From NCBI GenBank assembly GCA_034189865.1, contig JAXHTV010000007.1:1-64000 (forward strand): a stretch of 64,000 bases of DNA. The letters are read 5' to 3'. Each line of letters starts with the position of its first letter. Positions within the stretch are counted from its first letter, which is position 1. Below are positions 1 to 8,908 of this stretch, one piece after another. The translations under genes and the position numbers were made by a program. Below the pieces are notes generated by a model that was given only the letters and a program-made list of their open reading frames with translations, made no database searches and was not told where the DNA came from. This stretch comes from Pseudomonadota bacterium (GTDB lineage Bacteria; Pseudomonadota; Gammaproteobacteria; UBA5335).

Positions 1-1497
1 GATCTCATTCACAGTATCGCCGACGCGCTGCAATTCATCTCCTACTATCACCCGCTTGATTTCATCCACGCAATCCACGAAGCCTACCAGCGGGAAGAAA
101 ACCCGGCGGCCAAGGACGCCATGGCGCAAATCCTGATCAATTCCCGCATGTGTGCGGAAGGTCATCGGCCCATCTGCCAGGACACGGGCATTGTCACGGT
201 GTTCATGAAAGTCGGCATGAATGTGCAATGGGATGATGCAACGCTGAGCCTTGAGGAGATGGTGAACGAAGGTGTCCGCCGCGCCTATCAACACCCGGAT
301 AACGTTTTGCGGGCCTCCATCCTGTCGGACCCGGCCGGAAAACGCCAGAACACGCGCGACAACACTCCGGCGGTCATTCACACCCAAATCGTTCCGGGCG
401 ATACGATCGATGTTCAAGTGGCCGCAAAGGGCGGTGGCTCCGAAGCTAAATCCAAATTCGTGATGCTCAATCCCTCCGATTCTATTGTGGACTGGGTCCT
501 CAAAACGGTGCCGAGCATGGGGGCCGGATGGTGCCCGCCAGGCATGTTGGGCATCGGCATCGGCGGGACAGCGGAAAAAGCCATGTTACTGGCCAAGGAA
601 TCGCTGATGGACCCGGTGGATATTCAGCAATTGATCAGCCGTGGCCCAAGTAACCGGGCCGAGGAATTGCGTCTGGAAATATTCGATAAGGTCAACGCAC
701 TGGGTATCGGTGCCCAAGGGCTGGGTGGTCTGACGACCGTAGTGGATGTCAAGGTCCGGGACTATCCCACCCATGCCGCCAACTTGCCTGTAGCCATGAT
801 TCCCAATTGCGCCGCCACCCGGCACGCACACTTTGTGCTCGACGGGTCGGGCCCAGCCGAACTGACACCCCCCAAACTCGAAGACTGGCCGGAAATCACC
901 CGAGAGGTTTCCGACGCCCGGCGGGTCAATCTCGACACCCTCACCCCGGAGGATGTCAGCCAATGGAAATCCGGCGACCGCCTGTTACTCTCCGGCAAAA
1001 TGCTGACCGGGCGGGATGCGGCCCACAAGAAAATGGTGGATCTCCTCAACAACGGCGAAAAACTGCCGGTGGATTTCACCAACCGCTTCATCTACTACGT
1101 TGGACCCGTCGATCCGGTGCGGGAAGAAGTCGTCGGTCCGGCCGGTCCCACGACAGCCACCCGCATGGACAAATTCACCCGGACGATGCTGGAACAAACC
1201 GGCCTGCTCGGCATGATCGGGAAGGCGGAACGCGGTCGCGTGGCAATCGACGCCATTCGCGATCACCGGGCGGTATATCTGATGGCGGTCGGTGGCGCTG
1301 CTTATCTCGTCTCCAAGGCGATCCGCAAAGCCGAAGTCAAGGCGTTTCCCGAACTGGGCATGGAGGCGATCTACGAGTTCGAGGTCGAGGATATGCCCGT
1401 GACCGTGGCCGTGGATGCCGCAGGGGAGTCGGTACACCACACAGCGCCCAAAGTGTGGCAGGCCAAAATCGGCAAAATACCCGTAACCGAAGCTTAG
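1..1497 (+). CDS. fumA: Class I fumarate hydratase (5' end cut by window)
   Basis: Interconverts fumarate and malate in the TCA cycle using an oxygen-sensitive [4Fe-4S] cluster. The reading frame is open from base 1 (first residues DLIHSIADALQFISYYHP), so only a few N-terminal codons are missing; the first in-frame ATG, at 121, is internal. Candidate cluster cysteines are seen in PICQDTG, AGWCPPG and NCAATRHAHF. About 498 residues are visible, against roughly 500-510 for single-chain class I fumarases. The product is cytoplasmic. A strong hairpin terminator follows, and the convergent peroxidase gene starts beyond it. The family is clear; the choice of symbol among fumA-like names is conventional. 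Confidence 0.93.
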   Translation, partial: DLIHSIADALQFISYYHPLDFIHAIHEAYQREENPAAKDAMAQILINSRMCAEGHRPICQDTGIVTVFMKVGMNVQWDDATLSLEEMVNEGVRRAYQHPDNVLRASILSDPAGKRQNTRDNTPAVIHTQIVPGDTIDVQVAAKGGGSEAKSKFVMLNPSDSIVDWVLKTVPSMGAGWCPPGMLGIGIGGTAEKAMLLAKESLMDPVDIQQLISRGPSNRAEELRLEIFDKVNALGIGAQGLGGLTTVVDVKVRDYPTHAANLPVAMIPNCAATRHAHFVLDGSGPAELTPPKLEDWPEITREVSDARRVNLDTLTPEDVSQWKSGDRLLLSGKMLTGRDAAHKKMVDLLNNGEKLPVDFTNRFIYYVGPVDPVREEVVGPAGPTTATRMDKFTRTMLEQTGLLGMIGKAERGRVAIDAIRDHRAVYLMAVGGAAYLVSKAIRKAEVKAFPELGMEAIYEFEVEDMPVTVAVDAAGESVHHTAPKVWQAKIGKIPVTEA

Positions 1498-1545
1498 GCG
1501 AGCCGGCACGGCGCTCGTGTCGCGATTCCGCCTTATTCACTGACG

Positions 1546-1575
1546 AAAACGCCGCTCGACTGAGCGGCGTTTTTC
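1546..1575. terminator. Bidirectional Rho-independent terminator
   Basis: A stem ACGCCGCTC/GAGCGGCGT with a GACT-type loop is flanked by an A-run on the left and a T-run on the right, so it can end transcription of the fumarase gene rightward and of the cytochrome c peroxidase gene leftward. It lies between the two convergent stop codons. Confidence 0.85.
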
Positions 1576-1591
1576 TGTATCGACAGGTAGG

Positions 1592-2635
1592 TCAGGGCAG
1601 TGGCGGACGCGTAGTCGCGACACTGGGTGGCAATATCGGGTAAGTCACCTGGGGTTGTTCCCCGGTCAAACTCATCAAGAAAGCCGCGATTTTGCTCACT
1701 TCATCTTCCGACAGTTGCATGCCCAATTGGCTTTCCGCCATCACGGTCACCGCTTGTTCTAGATCCCAGATGCGTCCGGTATGAAAATAAGGCGCCGTCA
1801 GCGCGATATTTCGCAAGCTCGGAACCTTAAATGCGAACTCGTCGCCGGCGCTGTGGGTCACTTCGTAGCGTCCCTTGTCCGCGGGCGGCAGCAGATCCAC
1901 GCCCGGGTCCTTGACCGCGCCAAAGCGAGCGTACATCCGCCCCCCCATATTGAGACCACCGTGACAGGCACCGCAGCCTTTATCCAGAAAAAGTTCCAAC
2001 CCCGCCTTTTGATCGCTGGCCAGGGCGTTCGCGTCGCCTCGCAAGTACTGATCGAAAGGTGCCTTGGGCGTGATGAGAGTCGCCTCAAAAACCGCGATCG
2101 CCTTGGTGATATTGGCGTAATTGATCGGATCCGCCTCGCTGGGAAACGCCTGCTGAAAAGCATCGTGATAGCCTGGAATGCCTTTCAGTTGGGCCACCGC
2201 GTCGGTCTCGGTCATCCCCATTTCGATGGGATTGATAATCGGGCCGCCCGCCTGTTCTTCGAGATCTTTTGCCCGGCCATCCCAAAACTGATCGATATTG
2301 AACACTGCATTGAAAACCGTCGGTGCGTTTCGGCCGCCGCGCTGGGCTTCGTGCCCGATGGATGTCGGTCGGCTGTCCGCGCCAGCTAAACCGATTTGAT
2401 GGCAGGTGTTGCAACTGACATTGTGTGCCTTGGACAAACGCGGTTCGAAGTAAAGCATGCTGCCGAGCTTCACCTTGGCCGGTGTCGCCGGATTGTTCGG
2501 AAGCGCAGGCGCTGAGAGTGGAATAGGCTCGAAAACCTGCTGCGCACGCTGCATCAACGGATCCGCACCGGCCGGTGCGACAAAACCGGTGACGCCAGCC
2601 GCCATAAGCAAAAAGTATCCAAGACGATTTTTCAT
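1592..2635 (-). CDS. Di-haem cytochrome c peroxidase (CcpA/MauG family)
   Basis: Periplasmic enzyme that reduces hydrogen peroxide with electrons from small c-type cytochromes, or a MauG-like relative. Two haem c attachment motifs are seen, CNTCH in the N-terminal half and CGACH in the C-terminal half, matching the family architecture; the length of 347 residues is normal. The protein starts with a Sec signal peptide (MKNRLGYFLLMAAGVTGFVAPAGA). The ATG at 2635 is chosen because GGAGGG precedes it at good spacing; the frame stays open 13 codons further upstream without such a site. It lies downstream of alkB on the same strand, but a terminator separates them, so co-transcription is doubtful. 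Confidence 0.9.
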   Translation of the reverse strand: MKNRLGYFLLMAAGVTGFVAPAGADPLMQRAQQVFEPIPLSAPALPNNPATPAKVKLGSMLYFEPRLSKAHNVSCNTCHQIGLAGADSRPTSIGHEAQRGGRNAPTVFNAVFNIDQFWDGRAKDLEEQAGGPIINPIEMGMTETDAVAQLKGIPGYHDAFQQAFPSEADPINYANITKAIAVFEATLITPKAPFDQYLRGDANALASDQKAGLELFLDKGCGACHGGLNMGGRMYARFGAVKDPGVDLLPPADKGRYEVTHSAGDEFAFKVPSLRNIALTAPYFHTGRIWDLEQAVTVMAESQLGMQLSEDEVSKIAAFLMSLTGEQPQVTYPILPPSVATTRPPLP

Positions 2636-2800
2636 CGGGATCACCCTCCAAGCCGTGGCCTTGTCTAGTAACATTCACGCATTCCCCTGCCGTCTGCAGA
2701 AAAGCGACGGTCGAGGGTCAGTAACGAGTCTCGGACGGCCTAACGACCCACTGCGGGGTATCGCCAGCACATATAGCTGTAGGTGGGGGGGAGCGCGCTT

Positions 2801-2840
2801 AGAAAATCGAACGCCGCCCTGACGGACGGCGTTCTTCTTC
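2801..2840 (-). terminator. Rho-independent terminator after alkB
   Basis: Read leftward, GAACGCCG pairs with CGGCGTTC around a loop of about ten bases and is followed by a TTTTCT tract. It begins 6-12 bases after the alkB stop codon. Confidence 0.8.
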
Positions 2841-2845
2841 GGGTT

Positions 2846-4093
2846 TTAAGCGGGCGCTTTCTGGGTCGGGTTAGCGGGCCCTTGTCGAGCTGCATCGACT
2901 AAGGCGGGAATACCGCTTTTTCCGTTGGCTTCCCGCGCCAGTTCGCGCTCACGGTCATTCGCCCAGTGGGCGTCCCACTCCAGCAGCTTCGGCGTCATAA
3001 TGCGGTACCACAACGGCGGCACCAAGGCGATCAAGAACGCTGTGATGTAACCGGTCGCGTACATCGGCGCATCTTTGTAGGGTTTCAGATCCCAAAACTC
3101 CACACTGGCGTCGGCGTGATGATGAGAATGCCGACCGATGGCCACCGTGTACCAATAGGTCGCCCGGTTATTGGTGTTCCACGAATGACGCGGTTGAACA
3201 GGATCTGCCGGATCACGGACCAAACCGTAGTGCTCCGTGTAGTTGGCCAATTCTAGTACCACGTGCACGGCCAAGGCGTTGATGAGGAATAACACCACGC
3301 CGAGAATACCAGCGGCCCAGAAAGCGAACAGCACAATCGCCGCTTCCATGGCATAACTTCTCACCAAACGATTGCGCCAACCGTAAGGAGCCGCGCCGAT
3401 CTTTCGGCAACGATCGGCTTCCAACCGCCAGCAATTCCGGTACTGACCGATAATGGAGCGCCACACGAAGTGGTAAAAACTCTCACCGCGCACCGCCGTG
3501 GCCGGATCAGCCGACGTCGCCACCGTCGCATGGTGTCCATAGGGATGCTCGATGGAGAAGTAGGTCATCATGCTGAAGGCTTCGCCCAGCCGGCCCATGA
3601 AAAACGAAAAAGGCTGCTCTGTCCGGTGGGTTAGCTCATGACCGATCACGATGGCGCCATTTACGGTCGCCACGATCAACGCGCCCGTGGCGCCGAGATA
3701 GTCAAACCACGTATTGTTGGCGTGGGCAGCGATCATGTCGTACCCGAAAATGCTCTCGACGAAGGCGGCTATCCCGAGAAAATCGCCTGGCACCGTGGCT
3801 TGGCGAATCACCCAGCAAAAGAGCAAAAACGCGACAACAATAATCGGTACGACCGAGTACATCATCCCGTAGAAAATGCCCGGGCGAGCATACTCGTATT
3901 CGCGATCATCATCGCCCAGGAGCATATCGCCGACAAAGAACACAACCACAAACGCGATAGTCACCTGCCACATGGCAGCACCGCCCAAGATCATTGCCAC
4001 GCAGGCAGCAATCCCTAAAGTGGGCAAAGCGTAGAATCGCGCATATGCCCAGAAACCCGCCTTGACGGGTTGGTCATTAACTTGAGTATTCAT
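2846..4093 (-). CDS. alkB: AlkB-family membrane di-iron monooxygenase, divergent
   Basis: Integral membrane non-haem di-iron hydroxylase; characterised relatives put oxygen on the terminal carbon of n-alkanes using rubredoxin as electron donor. The histidine boxes are visible: HELTH, EHPYGHHATVAT, and RHSHHHAD near the C-terminus, plus NYTEHYGL and HSWNTNN. Several hydrophobic segments fit the usual six-helix plan. The boxes differ from classical AlkB (HELTHRT rather than HELGHK; an acidic HADASVEFWD tail rather than HAHPTRRY), so the substrate may not be a medium-chain alkane. No rubredoxin, rubredoxin reductase or alcohol dehydrogenase gene is nearby. Start ATG at 4093 follows AAGGAGGAGTG. 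The length of 415 residues is normal. Confidence 0.82.
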   Translation of the reverse strand: MNTQVNDQPVKAGFWAYARFYALPTLGIAACVAMILGGAAMWQVTIAFVVVFFVGDMLLGDDDREYEYARPGIFYGMMYSVVPIIVVAFLLFCWVIRQATVPGDFLGIAAFVESIFGYDMIAAHANNTWFDYLGATGALIVATVNGAIVIGHELTHRTEQPFSFFMGRLGEAFSMMTYFSIEHPYGHHATVATSADPATAVRGESFYHFVWRSIIGQYRNCWRLEADRCRKIGAAPYGWRNRLVRSYAMEAAIVLFAFWAAGILGVVLFLINALAVHVVLELANYTEHYGLVRDPADPVQPRHSWNTNNRATYWYTVAIGRHSHHHADASVEFWDLKPYKDAPMYATGYITAFLIALVPPLWYRIMTPKLLEWDAHWANDRERELAREANGKSGIPALVDAARQGPANPTQKAPA

Positions 4094-4096
4094 CAC

Positions 4097-4554
4097 TCCT
4101 CCTTTTTAAACGCAACCGGTGGAATTACTGAATCAGTCATAACACCTGTTACTCTCAATTTGCGTCCTGACTATTGTGATTGTTTTGTGACGCGAATTTG
4201 TTGGTAATCACTAAATCACTCTTCACTAATATACATCCACTGCTTCTAAAAAAAAATGCGACATATTGTCGCGGACACAGCGCCATTACCACACACCAAT
4301 TGAAGGTTCAATCGCATCGGTGATCACGCCAAGGGTGTGTGAATAGTGGCCATCGCCTGCGCCCCGATCGATCGAGCTCCGCCTGACAGCCAAGAGGCGA
4401 ACCAACCGGCCAAGAGAAACGACCGGCGGCCGATCGCTGAATTGCAGAGAAGATCTCCTGCCACGCATCCGTCGCCGACGATCCAAATGGGATACTGTAC
4501 CCCACCACCTAACCTTCGCGTTCAATATCACTGAACATCGGTCGATATCTACAC
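4097..4554. other. AT-rich intergenic region between divergent alkB and the PAS/GGDEF/EAL gene
   Basis: No convincing gene is seen. The half next to alkB is AT-rich and holds ACTGAATCAGT (4127-4137), a short palindrome, and the GCGACA-TAT-TGTCGC hairpin described separately. The half next to the signalling gene is GC-rich and gave no recognisable promoter. It must contain the control sites for both divergent genes. Confidence 0.5.
4249..4272 (-). promoter_or_regulatory. Perfect hairpin plus T-run in the alkB upstream region (attenuator, terminator or operator)
   Basis: GCGACA-TAT-TGTCGC (4258-4272) is a perfect inverted repeat. Read toward alkB it is followed at once by ATTTTTTTTT, the layout of an intrinsic terminator about 155 bases before the alkB start. 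It could be an attenuator if alkB transcription starts upstream, or a palindromic operator. The function is inferred only. Confidence 0.4.
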
Positions 4555-7128
4555 ATGGTCCGGTCGTCTCTGTCGTCGCAATCAATTGAGATCGGTCCAC
4601 GCCGATCTAGAAGACTCGCACCACCAAACGAATATGCCATGGATTATCACGTACAGAGAACAGAAGACGGTGAGACCATTGGTCCCCAGGTCATTCTAGA
4701 TAAGGTCCTAAACGCTTTACCGGACATCGTCGTCATAACCGACGGCGGAATCGGCACCGACTCTGGACCGCGAATCGAATTTGTCAATCAGGCGTTTGGC
4801 GAATTTCTCGGTAAACACCCCCAGGACATCGTCGGCTTACCGGTCAGCCAGTTTCTGAAATCCTATTTTGGCGATGCGACTCGCACACGATTCCGAACGC
4901 TGATAACTCAAGGCAGCCCGGCGCAGACTCGTCTGGTGCGCACCCAGGACGACGGGGCTAAGCAGTACGTTGAGTTTCACGTCGTCCCGATCCTCGATCC
5001 GCACGGCCAACTCAAACACATGATCGGCGTCGGTCGAGACGTAACCCAACAATGCGACGCTCTGGCCAAAGCAGTCGAGAGTGAAGCCTATTACCGCGCC
5101 ATCTTCGATCAAAGCCCTCACCCCGTGATGATTTTCTCACCGGCGGGTGAAATTCTCTCGTGCAATCAAGCGGTCCTCGACCGTTTAGGGATCAATATGC
5201 ACGAGCTGCGAAAAAAGTCTTTCGCCGAACTCGTCCATCCGAGTGACCTCCAGGCCTCCTTTGAACATTTTAAGGAGGCGGCGTGCGGCAAAACGCCCGC
5301 GCCGCTGGTGGCCCGCGGACGCAACCGCGATGGAGAATATGTCGAGGCGGCCATCACCGACGTGCCCATCGTACTGGACGGAAAAATCGTCGCGGTCGTG
5401 GCCATGATGAACGATCTTACCCAGCTTCGCCGTCTGGAAGAACGATTACGCTTATCCGCCAACGCGTTGGCAAACATCGCAGAAGCCGCGGTGATCACCA
5501 CGCCTGATTTGTCGGTAATATCCGCAAACCGCGCGTTCACTTCGATCACCGGCTATATGGAAGCCGAGTTTGTCGGCCGCAGTCCCCTCGAACTCTGGGC
5601 CGACGATGCCGACCAACCTTCGACAGAAGAGGTGCGCCTTGCGATCGAGCGCGACGGTTATTGGCAAGGAGAAACCAAGAACCGACGAAAAAGCGGTGAA
5701 ACGTACCCAAGTCTAACGGCCATCAGCGCCGTCCGGGACCAACAAGATCGTATTACGCATTTTGTTGGGGTGTTTAGCGATGTCTCGAAATTCAAGGCAT
5801 ACGAGGAACGCCTGGAACATTTGGCGCACCATGACAGCTTGACCAACCTCCCGAACCGCGCCATGTTCGAGTGCCACGTCAACACGGCGATTTCCCGCTC
5901 CAAGCGTAACGGAAAGCCGTTTGCGCTGATGTTCTTGGACCTGGATCAGTTCAAAGCCGTCAACGATTCGCTGGGGCACCGCGCCGGAGACGAATTGCTG
6001 CGCAGTGTCGCAAAACGCTTGAGCGAATCGTTGCGCGGCACAGATGTCGTCGCCCGCTTAGGTGGTGACGAGTTCGGAATGCTGCTGGGGGACCTGACAA
6101 GCTCAACGGACGCCGCCCGGGTGGCGGAGAAAGTACTAACGGCCTTATCGACGCCTCATTTACAACCGAGCTACGAGCTGTTCACTTCAGCCAGCGTCGG
6201 CTTGGCGATCTACCCCGACGATGGCGAAGAGCCGCTCACGTTGCTCAAGAATGCCGATGCCGCCATGTACCTGGCTAAAAAGGAAGGGAGGAATACTTAC
6301 CGGTTCTTCTCTGCCGATATCAACGCCAAGGCCCATGAATATTTGGTACTTGCGAACAACCTGCGCCACGCCTTGGAGCGCAATGAGTTTCATCTACTCT
6401 TTCAGCCGGTTGTGGACCTGTCTACCGGCAGAATCATCGGCGCCGAAGCGCTGCTGCGCTGGACACATCCTGAGTCTGGCCTGGTCAGCCCGGCCACATT
6501 CATCCCCATCGCCGAGACCACGGGACTGATCGGCGTGATCGGCGAATGGGTGCTATACGAAGCCTGCCGGCAAGCCACACAATGGCAACGATTGGGGCAT
6601 CCGCCCGTTCGGGTTGCAGTGAACCTTTCGGCGCGTCAATTCCGGGAACCCGGATTGGTAGAAAAAATCGAAGCGGTTCTGGCCGAAACGGGCTTGGCGC
6701 CGCAATGGCTGGAACTGGAAATCACCGAAACGATGATGATGGAAAACCCCGAACGGGTGAAAACCATACTCGGCGAACTCCACGCCCGTGGCATCAGCAT
6801 CGCAATCGATGATTTCGGAACAGGATACAGCTCCCTAAGCTATCTGAAGGCGTTTCCCTGTGACTTCGTGAAAATCGACCGATCATTTATCGATGGCGTC
6901 CCGAAGGACCAAAACGACATTACCATTACCGAGACCGTGATCGGGATGGCGCAACGGCTGGGAATGCGGGTCATCGCGGAGGGTATCGAAACTTCGGAGC
7001 AATTAGAATTTCTCCGTCGCGGCGGTTGCGAAGAGGGTCAAGGGTTCCTGTTCAGCAAACCGTTGCCACCGGGCCAGATCGCGAAACTCCTTGGACAAAC
7101 CCACTCGCTATTCCCATTGACCCGGTAA
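4555..7128 (+). CDS. PAS-PAS-PAS-GGDEF-EAL cyclic-di-GMP signalling protein
   Basis: Soluble sensor with both cyclic-di-GMP synthase and phosphodiesterase domains. Three PAS-type sensor modules are seen at roughly residues 45-160, 165-285 and 295-415. A GGDEF domain follows at about 425-585 with an intact GGDEF motif (ARLGGDEFGMLL), then an EAL domain at about 600-850 with EALLRW and IDDFGTGYSSL. Both active sites look intact, so net activity cannot be told from sequence. No transmembrane segment is evident. The start is uncertain: ATG 4555 gives 857 residues, but ATG 4639 (MDYHVQ) is equally plausible and neither has a strong ribosome site. It converges on a globin-coupled diguanylate cyclase gene only about 50 bp away. 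Confidence 0.9.
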   Translation: MVRSSLSSQSIEIGPRRSRRLAPPNEYAMDYHVQRTEDGETIGPQVILDKVLNALPDIVVITDGGIGTDSGPRIEFVNQAFGEFLGKHPQDIVGLPVSQFLKSYFGDATRTRFRTLITQGSPAQTRLVRTQDDGAKQYVEFHVVPILDPHGQLKHMIGVGRDVTQQCDALAKAVESEAYYRAIFDQSPHPVMIFSPAGEILSCNQAVLDRLGINMHELRKKSFAELVHPSDLQASFEHFKEAACGKTPAPLVARGRNRDGEYVEAAITDVPIVLDGKIVAVVAMMNDLTQLRRLEERLRLSANALANIAEAAVITTPDLSVISANRAFTSITGYMEAEFVGRSPLELWADDADQPSTEEVRLAIERDGYWQGETKNRRKSGETYPSLTAISAVRDQQDRITHFVGVFSDVSKFKAYEERLEHLAHHDSLTNLPNRAMFECHVNTAISRSKRNGKPFALMFLDLDQFKAVNDSLGHRAGDELLRSVAKRLSESLRGTDVVARLGGDEFGMLLGDLTSSTDAARVAEKVLTALSTPHLQPSYELFTSASVGLAIYPDDGEEPLTLLKNADAAMYLAKKEGRNTYRFFSADINAKAHEYLVLANNLRHALERNEFHLLFQPVVDLSTGRIIGAEALLRWTHPESGLVSPATFIPIAETTGLIGVIGEWVLYEACRQATQWQRLGHPPVRVAVNLSARQFREPGLVEKIEAVLAETGLAPQWLELEITETMMMENPERVKTILGELHARGISIAIDDFGTGYSSLSYLKAFPCDFVKIDRSFIDGVPKDQNDITITETVIGMAQRLGMRVIAEGIETSEQLEFLRRGGCEEGQGFLFSKPLPPGQIAKLLGQTHSLFPLTR

Positions 7129-7161
7129 CCACCTTCACGAGCTCCCGCGACGCAACCGGGC

Positions 7162-7180
7162 ATGGCCGAAAATCGGCCAT
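7162..7180. repeat. Perfect hairpin between convergent cyclic-di-GMP genes
   Basis: ATGGCCGA-AAA-TCGGCCAT forms a perfect eight-base stem with a three-base loop in the gap between the two convergent genes. On the plus strand TTTTT follows only ten bases later, so it is at best a weak terminator. Confidence 0.4.
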
Positions 7181-8250
7181 CAGCAACGGATTTTTAGGCC
7201 ACCGTCTCTCTTGGCCGAGTACATTTTGTCGTCCGCCAAACGGATTAGCTCGTCGCCGGTGACAAATTGCTCAGGTCCGGTCTGCGCCAGGCCGACACTG
7301 AGACTGCATGCCGGACCGCACTCGCTGCAAGCCTCTACGATCCGCTGACCAAGAAGCTCTGCGTTACCCAGATGGCAATCCGGCAGGATCACACAGAATT
7401 CATCACCGCCGTATCGACAGGGGATATCGACCTCCCGAATGTTGGCTCGCAGACAGCAGGCGAGATTTTTCAACACTTCATCGCCTTTGACGTGGCCATA
7501 CTTGTCATTAATTTCCTTAAAACAATCCACATCAATGTAGATCATCGATAAAGGGGTTTGGCGTCGTTTGGCCACAGCGATTTCCCGCGCCAACATCTCG
7601 TGCATGGCCCTTTTGTTGTAGAGCTCGGTCAACGGATCACGTTTAGCTTGATCTTCAAGTTGCCGGGTTCTCTGAGCCACCTTCTCTTCGAGGCTTTTAG
7701 CGTAGATCTCGGTGCGCTTCTGCGCGGTTTCGATCTCGCCGACCAAACTGTCGATATAGGTATCAAACACCAAAGTCGTATCGAAATAGATGAGCCGATC
7801 CAACGTTTCAGCGAGAAACCGAAAGCGCTGCCGATCCTCGATCGCCGTATCGAGCTGTTGAATCAATAGTTCTTTTAAGCTCCGAACGGCCGAGAGGTAA
7901 AGCTTCGGTTCAACTCCGATTCGCTTGTGGACCATACCGATCCGCAAGCGATTATTGACATACTCGCGGTCATAGCGCCCCGAGAATAAATCGACAATGT
8001 AGTTCCGCTGAGCCGTTCGTAACCTTTGGAGGGTGTCGGCGTCACCAATCAACAGCGAAATTTCGTCGATTGAGGTCTGGCGATCATAGAATTCATCAAC
8101 AATCAGGTCGATACGGCTCTCAATGAACTCTTTCATTCCATAGAGTTGCTCAAGCGCCTCGAATGTAAGACCCAACAGATCCATGCGATTTTGGATCTCA
8201 ACGTCGCTGACCCGCATTTGCTCAAGGAGGGTTCTGTCGGTTCGCCTCAC
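7180..8250 (-). CDS. Globin-coupled sensor diguanylate cyclase
   Basis: Predicted haem-based oxygen sensor that makes cyclic-di-GMP (DosC/BpeGReg class). The N-terminal part, about residues 10-160, matches the protoglobin sensor domain, with the likely proximal haem histidine in RIGMVHKRIGVEPKLYL (about residue 108). A helical linker leads to a C-terminal GGDEF domain with intact YGGDEF. An RxxD product-inhibition site (REVD) sits five residues before the GGDEF motif. The start is set at GTG 8250 because AGGAGAGG lies just upstream; the frame extends 13 codons further to a TTG without a ribosome site. The chosen length is 356 residues. It is a separate transcription unit converging on the PAS/GGDEF/EAL gene. 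Confidence 0.88.
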   Translation of the reverse strand: MRRTDRTLLEQMRVSDVEIQNRMDLLGLTFEALEQLYGMKEFIESRIDLIVDEFYDRQTSIDEISLLIGDADTLQRLRTAQRNYIVDLFSGRYDREYVNNRLRIGMVHKRIGVEPKLYLSAVRSLKELLIQQLDTAIEDRQRFRFLAETLDRLIYFDTTLVFDTYIDSLVGEIETAQKRTEIYAKSLEEKVAQRTRQLEDQAKRDPLTELYNKRAMHEMLAREIAVAKRRQTPLSMIYIDVDCFKEINDKYGHVKGDEVLKNLACCLRANIREVDIPCRYGGDEFCVILPDCHLGNAELLGQRIVEACSECGPACSLSVGLAQTGPEQFVTGDELIRLADDKMYSAKRDGGLKIRC

Positions 8251-8908
8251 ACTACCTCTCCTAACACCAAATAAGATGCTGTGGAACAACGATCATCCGG
8301 CCACGACTGCTTCAGATAACCAGCACACCGATCCATGCGTTTTTATCGGCCGCCTGGTAGCCTAACTTGATCATCGACGTCCAACTGGGGGACCCCATCG
8401 ACTTTCAATGGCGCTAACGAATGGTTAACATCACGCCACCCAAGACCATGGCCATCACTAAGCAACTACGTTTCCATCGCCTGGTTGTTCAATCTGGCGT
8501 CAATTTGCTCAAAAAAGAACACAACCGTTATCGAAGAGCAAAGTACAATCGAAAACAATGTTTAGCTCTAGTAACCACCAATATCGGCAATAACCCCAGT
8601 TTCTTTCACCCAAAAGACTGATTAGATTTTCTACCCGCCCAATACCCACGCATGGCGACTTGTATCGCGCCGGTAAACTGCGAAAACGAAGCGCTAAAGG
8701 ACGCGGGCGTTGTTGCGCAGCAACTCTGCTTTTCAACCTGCCAGAAGGAACCTTTAATTCGTCGGTTCGTCTATGACAATCGTCGGGGCATGGAAACCAT
8801 CAGCCGCCCGCGCGCCGTCGTTCCACGCAACGGGCCAAGACCCATATAATCAGGCACGGGAATCATCGGCCATCGGCCGGGTGCTGAGTGAATCAAAAGG
8901 AGATCCCA
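8251..8908. other. Gene-free region upstream of the ABC transporter operon
   Basis: About 650 bp without a convincing gene; the open frames present show no recognisable protein features. It separates two divergent transcription units. A perfect TATAAT box near its right end is listed separately. No repeat or RNA gene was recognised. Confidence 0.5.
8845..8850 (+). promoter_or_regulatory. Candidate -10 box for the ABC transporter operon
   Basis: TATAAT matches the sigma-70 -10 consensus exactly and lies about 60 bases before the GTG start of the ATPase gene. No good -35 match is found at 16-18 bases spacing, so the assignment is tentative. Confidence 0.4.

Noticed and set aside
807-1643. Long plus-strand open frame overlapping the fumarase gene
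   Set aside because: It is an out-of-frame shadow with arginine-rich composition; the fumarase frame carries all family motifs.
4286-4600. 104-codon minus-strand open frame upstream of alkB
   Set aside because: It overlaps the start of the signalling gene, has odd composition and no recognisable motif.
8421-8849. Two small open frames in the gap before the ABC operon
   Set aside because: Neither has a ribosome site, hydrophobic pattern or family motif; composition looks random.
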